Shown here: one piece after another, positions 23,016 to 33,420 of the stretch
Layout: each line of letters starts with the position of its first letter
Numbering within the stretch: the first letter of the stretch is position 1
Assembly: GCA_025174535.1 (NCBI GenBank)
Contig: JALBUN010000011.1
Coordinates: 372,001-436,000, forward strand
Source of the DNA: Cantharellus purpuraceus
Lineage: Eukaryota > Basidiomycota > Agaricomycetes > Cantharellales > Hydnaceae
Direction of reading: 5' to 3'
Length of the DNA: 64,000 nt
Translations under genes and position numbers: made by a program
The notes under the pieces: generated by a model
The model's input: the letters and a program-made list of their open reading frames with translations, nothing else
What the model was told of the DNA's origin: nothing
Database searches by the model: none

Positions 23016-26000
23016 TTAGTGAGACTTGCTTCGGTCACGCCGGTCCCAAGTATGCAACAGATCGGGGGCATTGCGAAGGTAGCGACGAGGGAGCCATTCA
23101 TCATAGCTCGCATCGTAGCCAAGGAAACGCGTGAGTAGCTCTTGAACTCGACGTCCGTTCCGGGCCTTGCGCCAGCGCTCACCGATGATAGATTCGACCT
23201 CAAATTCCGGCAATTCGCTGAAGCTAGCGCGATCGAGGGACCTAGTGGGCCGCTTTCCGAAACGAGGGTGGGAGGAGGAATAGGGCTCGAGATGGGCAAT
23301 ATTGAGGACTGGGTGGATGCCATAGGATGCGGGCAGACGCAGCCGGTACGTAGCTGGTCCTAGTTTCTGCAGAATTTCAAAGGGTCCATCATACTTCATG
23401 TTTAGTTTCTTACCTCGGCCTGGTTCAGAGCGTAGAAGGTCAAGAGAGTGGGGGTTAAGGAGGACGAGGTTGCCAGCTTCGAACTCCGTGGCCAGGCGTC
23501 CGGCGTTGTAGCTACGTTGCTGAGCAACCTGCGCAAACTGCAGGGATTGCCTGGCTCGCGATCGGTAAGCCTTAAACTCCTCTAGAAAGTCAGCGGCTTT
23601 CGTGCTTTCGACCTCAGGAGCAAGTGGGGCCGTTCTAGCGCGATCGGGAAGTTTGGCGGCAAACTCGGCTGGATTTGATGATCGCGGTCGTGCTACACCG
23701 TCAGGGGCAGGGTGTAGGTAAGAAGATGATGTGCGCGGATGATAACCGTAGAGTAGAAGTGCGGGGGCTAGACCAGTAGCCAGGTGGGGAGTGTTGTTGT
23801 AAGAGAACGCGAAAGGAGTGGTGAGAGCCGCCCAGTCGTCGTGCGCGGGGCTTACGTAAGAGCGCAGCGCGGTTTCCAGCGTCTGATTCAAAATCTCTGT
23901 CTGCCCATCAGCTTGAGGATGATAGGCAGTAGTTAAGGCTCTTTTCATGTTTAGCTGTTTGCATAACTCTTTCCAAAAAGTGCTAGTCCATCTAGAATCC
24001 CTATCGGATATGATTTGCTTAGGGATTCCATATTTGGACAGTACATGTTCAAAAAATAACCGAGCTGTACCCTCCTCATTAATGGTACCTTGAGTAGGGA
24101 TAAAGATTCCATATTTTGTGAGTTTATCCACTATTACCAGGATGGAATCATACCCATTGCTCTCGGGCAATTCCGTGATGAAATCCATGGTTATGACTTC
24201 AAATGGATTTTCTGGAATAGGAATGGGCTGTAATAATCCAATGGGTGCGTGTCGCCTAGGTTTGGCTTTCTGGCAAATGTCACAGCTCACGACAAACTTT
24301 TTGACATCTCTACTCATTCTAGGCCAATAGAAAGTAGAAGACAGCTTGTTGTACGTCTTGTGATAACCCGCATGAGCTCCTTCAGTGATTTCATCATGAA
24401 TTTCACTTAGAAGTTTAGCTTGCTCATCCTTGGGTACACACAGCTGGTAATTTCCATTCCAATCTTCAAAGTAAAGCAATCCGTCCTCATTTTCAAAAAA
24501 GAGAGGATGCTTTGGGCTGATCCAATTAGACTCCTGTCGTAATTCAGATCTGACCCTTTTGAAGTAAGGATCTTTGGCATACGCATCAACTATTTTCTGA
24601 ATCTCCTCCTGAGCAAGGCTAGAGACTAGATTATAGCTTTTGGCTGTTACATATGGAATGGTGAAGTCTTCTTCAAGGCTGGTATTAGCTTGGATGGAAG
24701 AAGAATACACTTTCTGCGGAATTCTCTGGTTCTCTTCTTCATACGCAGCCATTAACATTAAAGTCCTGGCTTCGAATTGGGGAGAGATATCAGAATAAAA
24801 ATCCGCAAGTGGATCCTGTTCTGAATCCAGGATAGTAGGAATGGTGTCATCAGAAGAAGGCCCATCTTGGTATGGAACATTTCTCCTGAGTCTAGAGATA
24901 GGATCTACATTGGAGTGAACCCGTCCTGCTCTGTGTACGATCTTTAATTCAGGGTATGCAGCAAATACTGTTCCCCAAGTTAATAACCGCCTATTAACAT
25001 TTTGGTAGGTCCGACTCCAGATAAGGACTGCATGGTCTGTAATTGCTACTACTTTCTCCCCTTCAATGTAGGGTTGAAATTTGATAAGACCATCTCGTAA
25101 CGCAAGCGCCTCTCTTTCCGTAGGAGAGTAATTTCTTTCAGCTGGTTTCAAGGTACGAGACCAGTAAGCAATGACTCGTTCTACTGAAACCGTAGTGTTT
25201 TCAAAGTTTTTATCCCAAGTACCTGGCTTAGGGAGAGTTTCCTCCTTTGACACGGGAATCACCATTTGGGGTACAGGTAATCCTTTGTCATATGCTGATT
25301 TGAGTTTCTCATACCCTTTGGTACCCTTGAGATCTCTGATTTTGAGAGGTTGGATCTGCTGAAGTATAGCGGCAATTCCAACATCACATGCATCAGAGTA
25401 GACTCTGTATCCAAGACCAGGAATGGCATATGCCCTAACTGGTGCACTGACTAGGGCATTCTTAGCCAAATCAAAGGCTTCCTGTTGAATAATGCCCCAT
25501 TCCCAAGTTGAATTCTTTTTGAGCAATTCAAACAAAGGGGCTACAATCCATGCATAGAATGGTATATATGAAGAAAAGTATACCACCATTCCGAGGAAGA
25601 TTTGTAGGTCATGCACATTCTTTGGCTCTGCCAATTCTAGTATAGCATCTATCTTCTCCTTGTGAGTTGATAGACCCAACCGTGATACCTTCTGTCCCAA
25701 CAGTAGCAAAGACTGGTAGGCCAAATGGCACTTGGCAGGAGATAAGGTGATTCCTGACTTTTCTATAGCTCCGAACACTTTGTCCAGATGTACTAAGTGT
25801 TCTTTGAACGTCTTGGAATATATGACAATATCATCTATATAGACCAGGGCAAATACCCATAGAAAAGGTGCTAGGACACCTTGCATTACTCTTTGAAAGA
25901 CTGCAGGCCCATTCCGATACCCAAAAGGCATCCGTTTGAACTGATACAGTCCTCTATGAGTTCTGAATGCAGTTTTTTCTTTGGCACTGTCCGACATTTG

Positions 26001-29000
26001 CAGCTGCGTGAAACCCGCTAACGCATCCAAAGTGGATAACCAACGAGATCCCGTAAGTGCCTGCAAAATGGAATCTTGTCTTGGCAAAGGAAATTCATCT
26101 GGGACAGCAATCTCATTGAGTTTCCTATAGTCTATACACATTCTTGGTTTCCCCTTACGATAGGCTATAAGTGCTGGGAAACCCCAAGGACTTTTGGATG
26201 GTTCAATGACTCCGAGACTGAGCCAAGCATCCATTTGCTTGTCAATGACTTCCCTTTTGGCAGGTGAGGCATTATAAGGTGGTAGTGAAATTTCTTTGGC
26301 CTCAGGCCTGAGATTGATTTCAACTCTTGCATCGTAATTGCCAAGTCTGCCATCAAGACCAAATGCGTCTTTATGCGCCAAAACTGTGTTTTGGAGAGCC
26401 TTCCTATTGAACTCATTGAGCTCTGGCGAGAAGTCAATTTCATCCAACAGTTGGTTTTCAGGAACATCCTCAGGAGGAGTCTCCTGAGCCTTAGGTCCTC
26501 CTTGTACCACCTCTCCATCTGATTCAAGAGAGGCAACAGTAGGTATTGTACCAGACTCAAAGTTCTGTTGAGCAAGAGCTTTTATAAGTCTGGCATGAGA
26601 GAGTCTAGTCTCTAATTGACTCTGATTCAAATTAGAAGTCCGATCCAGCCAATTGGAAGGATTCCTAGCATGACCCAGAAGTTGTCCTTGATGTATAGTA
26701 ACTGGTTGTGATGAAAAATTGCTAACATGTAGGCACGGGTTATTCCGAGATACAATTGCATCTGAAATGCCATAGAAATCTTCAGGCCCGTGGTTGGAGT
26801 GAAGCACTTTTTCCACATAAACTTCATTACTATTCCCAGGAAAATAGATAGAAGCTGGAATTAGAGAAGCAGTTTCAGGAGGAATTGTGACGGGATGTAA
26901 GGCCCTGACACTTGAATCTGAAATGCGTGCTCTAATCCGTTTCCGAGATTTCTTAATACATCTATGAGCCTTGAACTTTGCAGTCAGAGATGCAAGGTCA
27001 GGTAGGGCTCTTATTTTAAAGGTGTGACCATTTTCATCCAATAAGGGTGAGCTCACTGAGTTCTCAATTTTAGCTTTCCGTCCAGTATTACCAAACATAA
27101 GATGGCTATCTGAGCCTTCTCTTAAAAGCGAGATTGAGTACTGATCAGCAAAATCATTCCCAAGAATGACAGGGGTAGTCATGCCTTTGACCACATAAGC
27201 TTCAACTTCAATTTGGACTGGTCCAGAGTCAGAGTCAAAGTAAATGGGTATTGTAACGTATCCAGAAATTTTGGATGTGCCAGTAACTTGTATCAAGTTA
27301 ATTTTCTGACCCGTTTTGATTTTAGGAGGATTCTCCATAGAGCAGAGAGCTTTCTGAGAGATAAGGGTTATGTCTGAACCAGAATCAGCTACAAGGGTAG
27401 TTTGATTCTTCCCATATTCTCCCAGCCAAACATTTGTAGTGGTTGCAGAAGATCCAAGGAAAGCACAGCCAGCTGGTCTGGACATGAAACACTTGAGTTT
27501 AATCAAAGAGTTTGGAGCCCAACTAGTAAGCTTAGAATTCCTTAGGAATGCAGCTACATGTTTGGAATCTTTCATTAACCTTCTCCTCTCTTGACGAGAT
27601 TTAGGAGTGAACGTCTCAGAAAAAGATTTTTCCAGAGACAAAGGCTCAGAAGATTCTTCTCTATTAGGTATGGATCCCCCCAGTCGGGACATACTTTCCA
27701 GCAAGCTCATGGCTGGTTTGGCAAGTTGACAATGTGCTTCTATATCCTGAGCAGAGTCCTGTTGATCCAAAGAAGGTTCTTCAGGAATATTCTCAGTTGC
27801 AACATTATTAACATGAGCATTGTCTGAATTTGAATCTACTTCTGATTCATGAAGTGATTCAAGGTACATATCCTCATAGGCAAGGTCTGCATTAGCTTCT
27901 TCATTAGAAACCGTGTAACGTGTATGGGCAGAGCGAGATGCTGAACTGGCATGTTTGCACTCATTATCCCAATGCTTGTTACTGCCACAATGCCTGCAGG
28001 GTCTAGCTCCTTTGGATTCAGGTGTGGAATTTTTAGACACATTAGAATCATCCCGAGGGAATTTTGGAGGATTCAATTTGGATGACCATCCAACCAGATG
28101 AGCTCTAGCATCTCTAAAAGATCTGTTCGAGTCAAACCTAGGTTTGGGTTGATGCAAAGAATTTTCCAAATTTCTAATACGTCTTTCCAGGTTGTCTCCT
28201 GAAGAGAAAGGAGCATGCGACAATGATTCCTCGTGATACTTGATAGCAGTTTGGAATTCCACTGCAGATGAACACCTGTGAGCATCAATGACTGTATGCC
28301 AGTAAGGTGGTGCACCATTCATGATTTCCAATATAAGCTCTGAGTCTGACAGCTTGCTGACCAGTCTCAATAGCTCTGACTTTCTAATGTAATACTCACT
28401 AGGAGTCTCATTAGTAAAGCCAGGCTCTCTGAAAGTAGCACGAGTTGCTCTAGCTTTCTGCCTATCCAACCAGGCTCTGTTCATATAGTATGAACCAATG
28501 ACTTCTCTGATGGACTTCCAGTCCTCAGTTGCTTCTTGGCGGTAGGATAATGGTAAAGAGAAAAACCACCGCTCTGCTCCTTTACGCAACCGCAAAGGGA
28601 TTATTTGTCCCAATTGCTTGAAGACCGTAGGAGATCGCTGAGCCAAATGATTTACTTTCAATATCCATTGAGCCAGATTGTCAGGGTTTCCATCCCATTC
28701 AGGGACTAAGTCCTGATGCAACTTGTTATCAACGTAAGCTTCTAGCTTGCTCTGAGTTACTGGAGCGTCTAATCTGAGATTAGGGTTTCTCTGATCAAGA
28801 TCCCCCCAGTCTGAACTATGACTGTAACCTCCACCATCACCTCCATCAGGAGGACCTGAGCCTCCATGCCTTCCAGGAGGAGGAGGATTACTCCTCACAC
28901 TTCTATGTGGCAATGATGGTCTAGGTAAAAATGGATTAGGTGTATGAGGGGGACCAAGAGATCCGTCATCATCAGGAGGTTCACCTCCAGGAGGTGGAGC

Positions 29001-30476
29001 ACCTCCTCCAGAAGCTCCATAAGGTCTGTGAGGAACCGTAATGGATTCTGGAATGCCCAAAGTACCCCTGCTCCGAACTTGAGGAGGAGTATAGAACATT
29101 TCTTCCAAACCTGCAGATCCAGTAAGTTTACTAGGATCCTGATGGTAAGGAGAATTGAAAAGAGTAGAGGGTCTGGGACCACGATTGTAAACCACAGACT
29201 GTCTCTGTCTAATCCGTTCATGATCAACTGGAAAGTTTTCTCCTTGATCCGTTCTGGAAATCAAAGGAGCTTCCTTAGCAGTATAGGCAACAGTGGACTG
29301 CTGAATGTTTCTAACAGGCATAGATGCATGAGGAGGAACTTCATGTCCAAGGACAGGGTTCACTGGTGCATTAATGACCTTGGCTTCATAGAAACTAGTA
29401 TCTGCAGCAACCTTTCTCTGCAAAGCAGCTTGGGCAGCAGCAAAGCGAATTTTGAAGCCGTTAATGTCAGAAGACATTTCCGCAATATCTGGGAGTGCAG
29501 GAGACAAAAAGTCATCCTTGACTGGTTTCCATATACCATTAGACTTGGATACCGCATCCCAATAAAATGCCAAAAAGTTTTCTACATCTTCACGTAGCGT
29601 AACACAAAGCACTTCCATGTCCTTAGAACTCCAAAGGGAGTCACTAGGCCATTCTGAAGGCAATGAAGGGACAGTAGGAGTAGGAAGTTTCATCTGCTGC
29701 AATACGCTTTCTCTTTCACTTGCAAGGTGATTGAGTGCATCTAACAGTTGCTTATACTTCCATGGATCAAGATAATACCCCGTACTACCATGTTGACTAA
29801 CCCGTCCAGGATGTCCGAGTAGTACTACATTGAGTAAGGCTAACTCTTTCTTGAAGAGTCCAATAGCAAGGCGATTCAGAGCTCTAGTACCTGGTGCTTC
29901 CGCACGATTAAAGCTCATCTCTGCAATGCTAAGGAGTGCATCTCTTCTGGAAGAGAGTAGGGGATCAAGTCTGACCTCTCTCCGTACTCTTGCTGCACTG
30001 AAGCTTTTCAAAGGCTTACCAGGCACTACAAAGACATTTTGTAATGGTCCTGTGATAAGGGGTCCATCAAAAGTCCAATTGGTAAGTGCATGGTCAGTCT
30101 GATCAACTTCCACAGCAAAAGAGGCATCTGCAGCACTAATCTCTTCATCTGTAGTAAATGTCTGGTCAAGATCATTCACAGGAGTGAGTGGGGATCTAGT
30201 GTGCAAGAAACCAGGAGTAATAGGGGCAATTGGTCGCTCTGGTTGAGCAGCCAAAGGAGTAGATGGGTCGTCCTCAAGTTGTTGTTGTTGTCGAATTGTT
30301 GAGGTAGACATGTTGCTCAGCTTGAATGAGGTCAACTTGTCACGAGGTCGATACGATTCGAAACGAGTTTGAATACGAGTTGGTGTTGGATAAGGGTTTA
30401 GATAAAGAGGAGAGTTAGGATTAGAGGAGGAGGGCAGACGAGTGTGACTATAGAACTTGTCCTCTGGAAATTCCAA
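23016..30476 (-). CDS. intact Ty3/gypsy gag-pol polyprotein, 2,486 aa
   Basis: A single open frame encodes the element's structural and replication proteins, with no gag/pol frameshift. Approximate residues: disordered Pro/Gly-rich N-terminus to about 590; gag capsid about 590-760 (WDGNPDNLAQWILKVNHLA); zinc knuckle CRHCGSNKHWDNEC about 825; aspartic protease VADSGSDITL about 1030. Reverse transcriptase has YIDDIVIYSK about 1545, RNase H has VYSDACDVG about 1695, and the integrase zinc region has CDICQKAK about 2065. The integrase core acidic residues lie in TMDFITELP, ISDRDSRW and DGQTEILNQT (about 2095-2195). A chromodomain-like C-terminus (ESIIGERWRK...YDEWLPRRYL) fits a chromovirus. Catalytic residues look complete. 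The start at 30476 is the first Met; the Met of MSTSTIRQQQQLEDD downstream is an alternative. Confidence 0.9.
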   Translation of the reverse strand: MEFPEDKFYSHTRLPSSSNPNSPLYLNPYPTPTRIQTRFESYRPRDKLTSFKLSNMSTSTIRQQQQLEDDPSTPLAAQPERPIAPITPGFLHTRSPLTPVNDLDQTFTTDEEISAADASFAVEVDQTDHALTNWTFDGPLITGPLQNVFVVPGKPLKSFSAARVRREVRLDPLLSSRRDALLSIAEMSFNRAEAPGTRALNRLAIGLFKKELALLNVVLLGHPGRVSQHGSTGYYLDPWKYKQLLDALNHLASERESVLQQMKLPTPTVPSLPSEWPSDSLWSSKDMEVLCVTLREDVENFLAFYWDAVSKSNGIWKPVKDDFLSPALPDIAEMSSDINGFKIRFAAAQAALQRKVAADTSFYEAKVINAPVNPVLGHEVPPHASMPVRNIQQSTVAYTAKEAPLISRTDQGENFPVDHERIRQRQSVVYNRGPRPSTLFNSPYHQDPSKLTGSAGLEEMFYTPPQVRSRGTLGIPESITVPHRPYGASGGGAPPPGGEPPDDDGSLGPPHTPNPFLPRPSLPHRSVRSNPPPPGRHGGSGPPDGGDGGGYSHSSDWGDLDQRNPNLRLDAPVTQSKLEAYVDNKLHQDLVPEWDGNPDNLAQWILKVNHLAQRSPTVFKQLGQIIPLRLRKGAERWFFSLPLSYRQEATEDWKSIREVIGSYYMNRAWLDRQKARATRATFREPGFTNETPSEYYIRKSELLRLVSKLSDSELILEIMNGAPPYWHTVIDAHRCSSAVEFQTAIKYHEESLSHAPFSSGDNLERRIRNLENSLHQPKPRFDSNRSFRDARAHLVGWSSKLNPPKFPRDDSNVSKNSTPESKGARPCRHCGSNKHWDNECKHASSASRSAHTRYTVSNEEANADLAYEDMYLESLHESEVDSNSDNAHVNNVATENIPEEPSLDQQDSAQDIEAHCQLAKPAMSLLESMSRLGGSIPNREESSEPLSLEKSFSETFTPKSRQERRRLMKDSKHVAAFLRNSKLTSWAPNSLIKLKCFMSRPAGCAFLGSSATTTNVWLGEYGKNQTTLVADSGSDITLISQKALCSMENPPKIKTGQKINLIQVTGTSKISGYVTIPIYFDSDSGPVQIEVEAYVVKGMTTPVILGNDFADQYSISLLREGSDSHLMFGNTGRKAKIENSVSSPLLDENGHTFKIRALPDLASLTAKFKAHRCIKKSRKRIRARISDSSVRALHPVTIPPETASLIPASIYFPGNSNEVYVEKVLHSNHGPEDFYGISDAIVSRNNPCLHVSNFSSQPVTIHQGQLLGHARNPSNWLDRTSNLNQSQLETRLSHARLIKALAQQNFESGTIPTVASLESDGEVVQGGPKAQETPPEDVPENQLLDEIDFSPELNEFNRKALQNTVLAHKDAFGLDGRLGNYDARVEINLRPEAKEISLPPYNASPAKREVIDKQMDAWLSLGVIEPSKSPWGFPALIAYRKGKPRMCIDYRKLNEIAVPDEFPLPRQDSILQALTGSRWLSTLDALAGFTQLQMSDSAKEKTAFRTHRGLYQFKRMPFGYRNGPAVFQRVMQGVLAPFLWVFALVYIDDIVIYSKTFKEHLVHLDKVFGAIEKSGITLSPAKCHLAYQSLLLLGQKVSRLGLSTHKEKIDAILELAEPKNVHDLQIFLGMVVYFSSYIPFYAWIVAPLFELLKKNSTWEWGIIQQEAFDLAKNALVSAPVRAYAIPGLGYRVYSDACDVGIAAILQQIQPLKIRDLKGTKGYEKLKSAYDKGLPVPQMVIPVSKEETLPKPGTWDKNFENTTVSVERVIAYWSRTLKPAERNYSPTEREALALRDGLIKFQPYIEGEKVVAITDHAVLIWSRTYQNVNRRLLTWGTVFAAYPELKIVHRAGRVHSNVDPISRLRRNVPYQDGPSSDDTIPTILDSEQDPLADFYSDISPQFEARTLMLMAAYEEENQRIPQKVYSSSIQANTSLEEDFTIPYVTAKSYNLVSSLAQEEIQKIVDAYAKDPYFKRVRSELRQESNWISPKHPLFFENEDGLLYFEDWNGNYQLCVPKDEQAKLLSEIHDEITEGAHAGYHKTYNKLSSTFYWPRMSRDVKKFVVSCDICQKAKPRRHAPIGLLQPIPIPENPFEVITMDFITELPESNGYDSILVIVDKLTKYGIFIPTQGTINEEGTARLFFEHVLSKYGIPKQIISDRDSRWTSTFWKELCKQLNMKRALTTAYHPQADGQTEILNQTLETALRSYVSPAHDDWAALTTPFAFSYNNTPHLATGLAPALLLYGYHPRTSSSYLHPAPDGVARPRSSNPAEFAAKLPDRARTAPLAPEVESTKAADFLEEFKAYRSRARQSLQFAQVAQQRSYNAGRLATEFEAGNLVLLNPHSLDLLRSEPGRGKKLNMKYDGPFEILQKLGPATYRLRLPASYGIHPVLNIAHLEPYSSSHPRFGKRPTRSLDRASFSELPEFEVESIIGERWRKARNGRRVQELLTRFLGYDASYDEWLPRRYLRNAPDLLHTWDRRDRSKSH

Positions 30477-30589
30477 ATCGGTTTGTTCCAGATTACGAGA
30501 AACTATATTGAGTAAAGACTTAGTGATAGAGGATTGGGTTATATCTGCAATGGTGCTTAGAATCTACACTCTAGACACTGCTTAAGCAA

Positions 30590-30608
30590 TTCCCAGAGCG
30601 TCCACCAA
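30590..30608 (-). promoter_or_regulatory. putative primer-binding site of inverted gypsy
   Basis: Immediately inside the LTR end (CCAAAACA) the minus strand reads T then TGGTGGACGCTCTGGG. It begins with TGG, as needed to pair with a tRNA 3'-CCA end, and lies one base from the LTR as is usual. The tRNA itself is not identified. Confidence 0.6.
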
Positions 30609-30752
30609 TGTTTTGGAACCCGCAAAATTATGGTGTTAGGGCAAACTCTAAATCACCACAATTCCGTGAATGAACAGCTGAGAAGAATATCAAATCCTAC
30701 TGCAGCACAACTCCAGAAACGATTTAACGTTTGTACTTTGGTTACAATCCGT
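30609..30752 (-). mobile_element. LTR of inverted gypsy, R/U5-side piece (144 bp)
   Basis: This is the reverse complement of the last 144 bp of the LTR (compare 20335-20478). It starts at TCCGT (30748-30752) and ends at the primer-binding site. It supplies exactly the portion missing from the left LTR piece. Confidence 0.85.
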
Positions 30753-32179
30753 TGTATGGGAACTGGTTTTCCCTTAAAAAGATCTTGTTTAAAGTCCCGA
30801 AACTGTACAATTTCGCTTGATGGCCTTAAAATATCAGCATATATCTGCTGCTTTCTCTTGATTCAGGGCCATTCAAATATTCTCTATTTTTTCATATTTT
30901 TTTGGGAATTTTCCATGCAGAAATGAGTCTACAAACTTATTGTTCTGCTGGGCGAAGTTTTGGGACCCACATGGACCCACAAACCTTCGCAGATGTCAGC
31001 AGCCTCAAAGTCAGCCGGAGTCACCCGGACAACTGACTCATTGTCGATCACATGACTCATTTCAATCTCCGACTCAATCTGGTCACCACTGCCAGTAAAT
31101 GCTCAATATCTTCGCAACCACTGCACCTCCTGACTCCATTTTCAGTGGAGAGTTCAATAGAAGCCATGCCTACCCATAGCTGTGCTAATCAGCCTGGGAA
31201 ACGAAGTATTGACCGAGTTATTTGAGTAATGGTGACTCATGCAATGACTCCTGCCATGACTCATGCTATGACTCCTTCCATGACTCATACCATGACTCCT
31301 GCCATGACTCATGCTATGACTCCTTCCATGACTCATACCATGACTCCTGTGATTACTCATACTATGACTCCTGCTCTGAGTCACACTATGACTCCATCCA
31401 TGACTCATGCCATGAGTCAGAGCAAATCCAAGCAGCTCATTGGCTAGGAAACTTCCACCCCCTTCTCACATATTCCACTAGCTTCCAGTAGTTTCCATCT
31501 ATTAATAGGTAGAAGTTTCCAGTAGTATTAGTCAGCTCCTGTAAATACAATATAAAAGGAGCCCATTCTGCCTCTGAATAAATAACCATTTCTACCCCAT
31601 CATTTGCACATCAGTGTTTGTGTAACTGTATTCGATTGCACTCGAAGTAGTGATTGTCCTGCTTTGGGCGTGAGTGTAGTATCTACCTCGCGTGACTACG
31701 AATCTACAGGGTGAGATTGTCTGTCGATAGTCCTGCCATTAGTGCTCTTGTTTAAGTTACTAGTGTGTACTGCCTTTGCAGAGCATTAGAATCTTGAACT
31801 CGTGTGAAGCAGTTGCTAGACTACTTCACACATCGCTGTTACCCGCTTCAGAGTGTCACTGGTTGGACGGTCGGATTCATCCACCTACTTCCTCTAGCCT
31901 CTAAGTGCATTCCCCTCTTTTTGGAATATCTGGACCCCTAAGCGTCCGTGAACTCTAGACTCTGGAAGTCTTATTCATTCCCTACTGCTAAGAAACATAT
32001 TACCTTCCTGCGTATTGTCTGCATTGACCATTACAACGGATTGTAACCAAAGTACAAACGTTAAATCGTTTCTGGAGTTGTGCTGCAGTAGGATTTGATA
32101 TTCTTCTCAGCTGTTCATTCACGGAATTGTGGTGATTTAGAGTTTGCCCTAACACCATAATTTTGCGGGTTCCAAAACA
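30753..32179 (+). mobile_element. complete gypsy LTR, right plus-strand copy
   Basis: This 1,427-bp LTR runs from TGTATGGGAACTGG to CCAAAACA and is very close to 19025-20478. It has about 45 bp more of the TGACTC array. It lacks about 70 bp after 'cacatcagtg', near 31617, where the other copies have a 'gactagagtgac' stretch. The outer gypsy's integrase C-terminus follows directly at 32180, with no target-site duplication. Confidence 0.85.
31225..31425. repeat. expanded TGACTC minisatellite in right LTR
   Basis: This is the same array as in the left LTR with about three extra units ('catgactcctgccatgactc' type). The plus strand holds at least thirteen TGACTC/GAGTCA hexamers. Copy-number change between otherwise near-identical LTRs shows recent repeat slippage or exchange. 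Confidence 0.75.
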
Positions 32180-32845
32180 GCTCGCTCCACCCTGGAAAAG
32201 GCAGCAGATGATATGGCACAATTCTATGATGCCCATCGGCAAGCAGCCCCAGTATACAAACTTGGTGACAAGGTCTGGCTCAATGCACAAAATATCACCA
32301 CCACCCGTCCAACCAAGAAACTTGATCACAAATGGTTAGGACCGTATGTGATTAATAAGGTGGTCTCACAAAATGCCTATGGCCTACGACTTCCCCCAAT
32401 CTTTGGCCGCATTCATCCAGTGTTCTCTGTTGTCTTACTCCGTCCTTATGAAAAGGATCCCATCCCTGAACGCCAGTCATCTCCTCCACCACCTCCAGTC
32501 ATTCGAGATGGAGTACAGGAATACGAAGTTGAGAAGATCCTTGACAGCAGAGTTTTCCGAGAAAGACTGGAATACCTGGAAGGGCTATGGAGCTGCTGAC
32601 GACCTCTGGATCCCAGCTAAGGATGCCAGTGGGGCTAGAAGGCGCATTGCAGACTTCCATCGGGAAAATCCTGAAGCCCCAAGGCGTATTTCGGCAGCCA
32701 CCTATGCGGCTCTTCCCTTCAGACGCTTTGAGAACTTCACAGAACCTCCCAAACAGGTCCTCTTTGATTGGACAGCTGGCAGGAACCTAACACGTGGTAT
32801 TGGACACATTTCAGAGCCGCAGAATAGGCACAGTGAAGCTTAGTG
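32180..32845 (+). pseudogene. outer gypsy pol 3' end: integrase C-terminus and chromodomain
   Basis: The frame reads ADDMAQFYDAHRQAAPVYKL, then GDKVWLNAQNITTTRPTKKL and DHKWLGPYVINKVV, the typical C-terminal part of Tf/sushi-type integrase. EYEVEKILDSRVFRE and WKGYGAADDLWIPAKD form a chromodomain. A frameshift inside the chromodomain (near 32555) moves to the frame ending at 32843. It belongs to the element whose gag is at 17460-19024; RT, RNase H and the integrase core have been lost between. Confidence 0.82.
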
Positions 32846-32949
32846 CTCACCAAATTCATCCATGCCGAAATTCCACTAACTGTATATAAGCCAGTGAATC
32901 CACTTCCCCTTCCTCAGTAAAACCATCATCATTCACTACCCAACCCACC

Positions 32950-33370
32950 ATGCCTTACCAGTCTGAATCCACCCCTCTATGCTCACTCCGTTCCTACCCA
33001 TCAATCACTTGGTCAGTTGACTCAAGGGATACTGCACATGCTGTAGAGGATTATAACCTCCCATCTCCCCTTCTGGCATCGTAATCCATCAAGACGCCAG
33101 ACATACTACATCGGGGACCCTCTATTCATCGGCAACTATGACATACCATACGCCTTCCAAGGGCTCACCGGTAAAGTCACCTATGAGGGAGGGGAGATGA
33201 TACTTGGAGCAGTTTTCAGCACAAACAATCCCATATCCCCCGGAGAGTTCACCATCCCACTTTACCCCAAGGCAGAGAAGAGTCACCATCAACACTCATC
33301 ATGGGCTCTACTTTGGCAGAGAGTGAGAAGGGACCTTGCAGAGTGCTTCAGGGTGTGTCTCTCTTGAGAT
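32950..33370 (+). pseudogene. degenerate extra ORF after outer gypsy pol
   Basis: A second coding-like region follows pol. It starts at the ATG at 32950 (MPYQSESTPLCSLRSYPSI) and shifts frame near 33060. It then reads YYIGDPLFIGNYDIPYAFQG and EGGEMILGAVFSTNNPISPG before a stop near 33365. It sits between pol and the 3' LTR, in the same position as the 338-aa ORF of the inverted element, but I see no clear similarity between the two. Function unknown. Confidence 0.5.
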
Positions 33371-33420
33371 GGATGGGACGATAGTGCATATCAAGACGAC
33401 ATGCATTAAGAGGGAGGTGA

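Larger units (their letters stand above)
20479..30752 (-). mobile_element. inverted Ty3/gypsy element, one LTR split between its two ends
   Basis: This is the only element here with open coding. On the minus strand the right end (30752-30609) carries the last 144 bp of the LTR. It is followed by a primer-binding-type TGGTGGACGCTC, gag-pol, a second ORF and the tract GAAGGGGGGATGAA. The left end (21791-20479) carries the first 1,313 bp of the LTR. The two pieces overlap by only TCCGT, found at 20479-20483 and 30748-30752, and together make one 1.45-kb LTR. Complete LTRs in opposite orientation abut both ends. So this is not a standard two-LTR insertion. Confidence 0.8.

Noticed and set aside
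30630..30926. 98-aa ORF across 30752
   Set aside because: A chimeric frame over the inverted LTR junction, not a gene.
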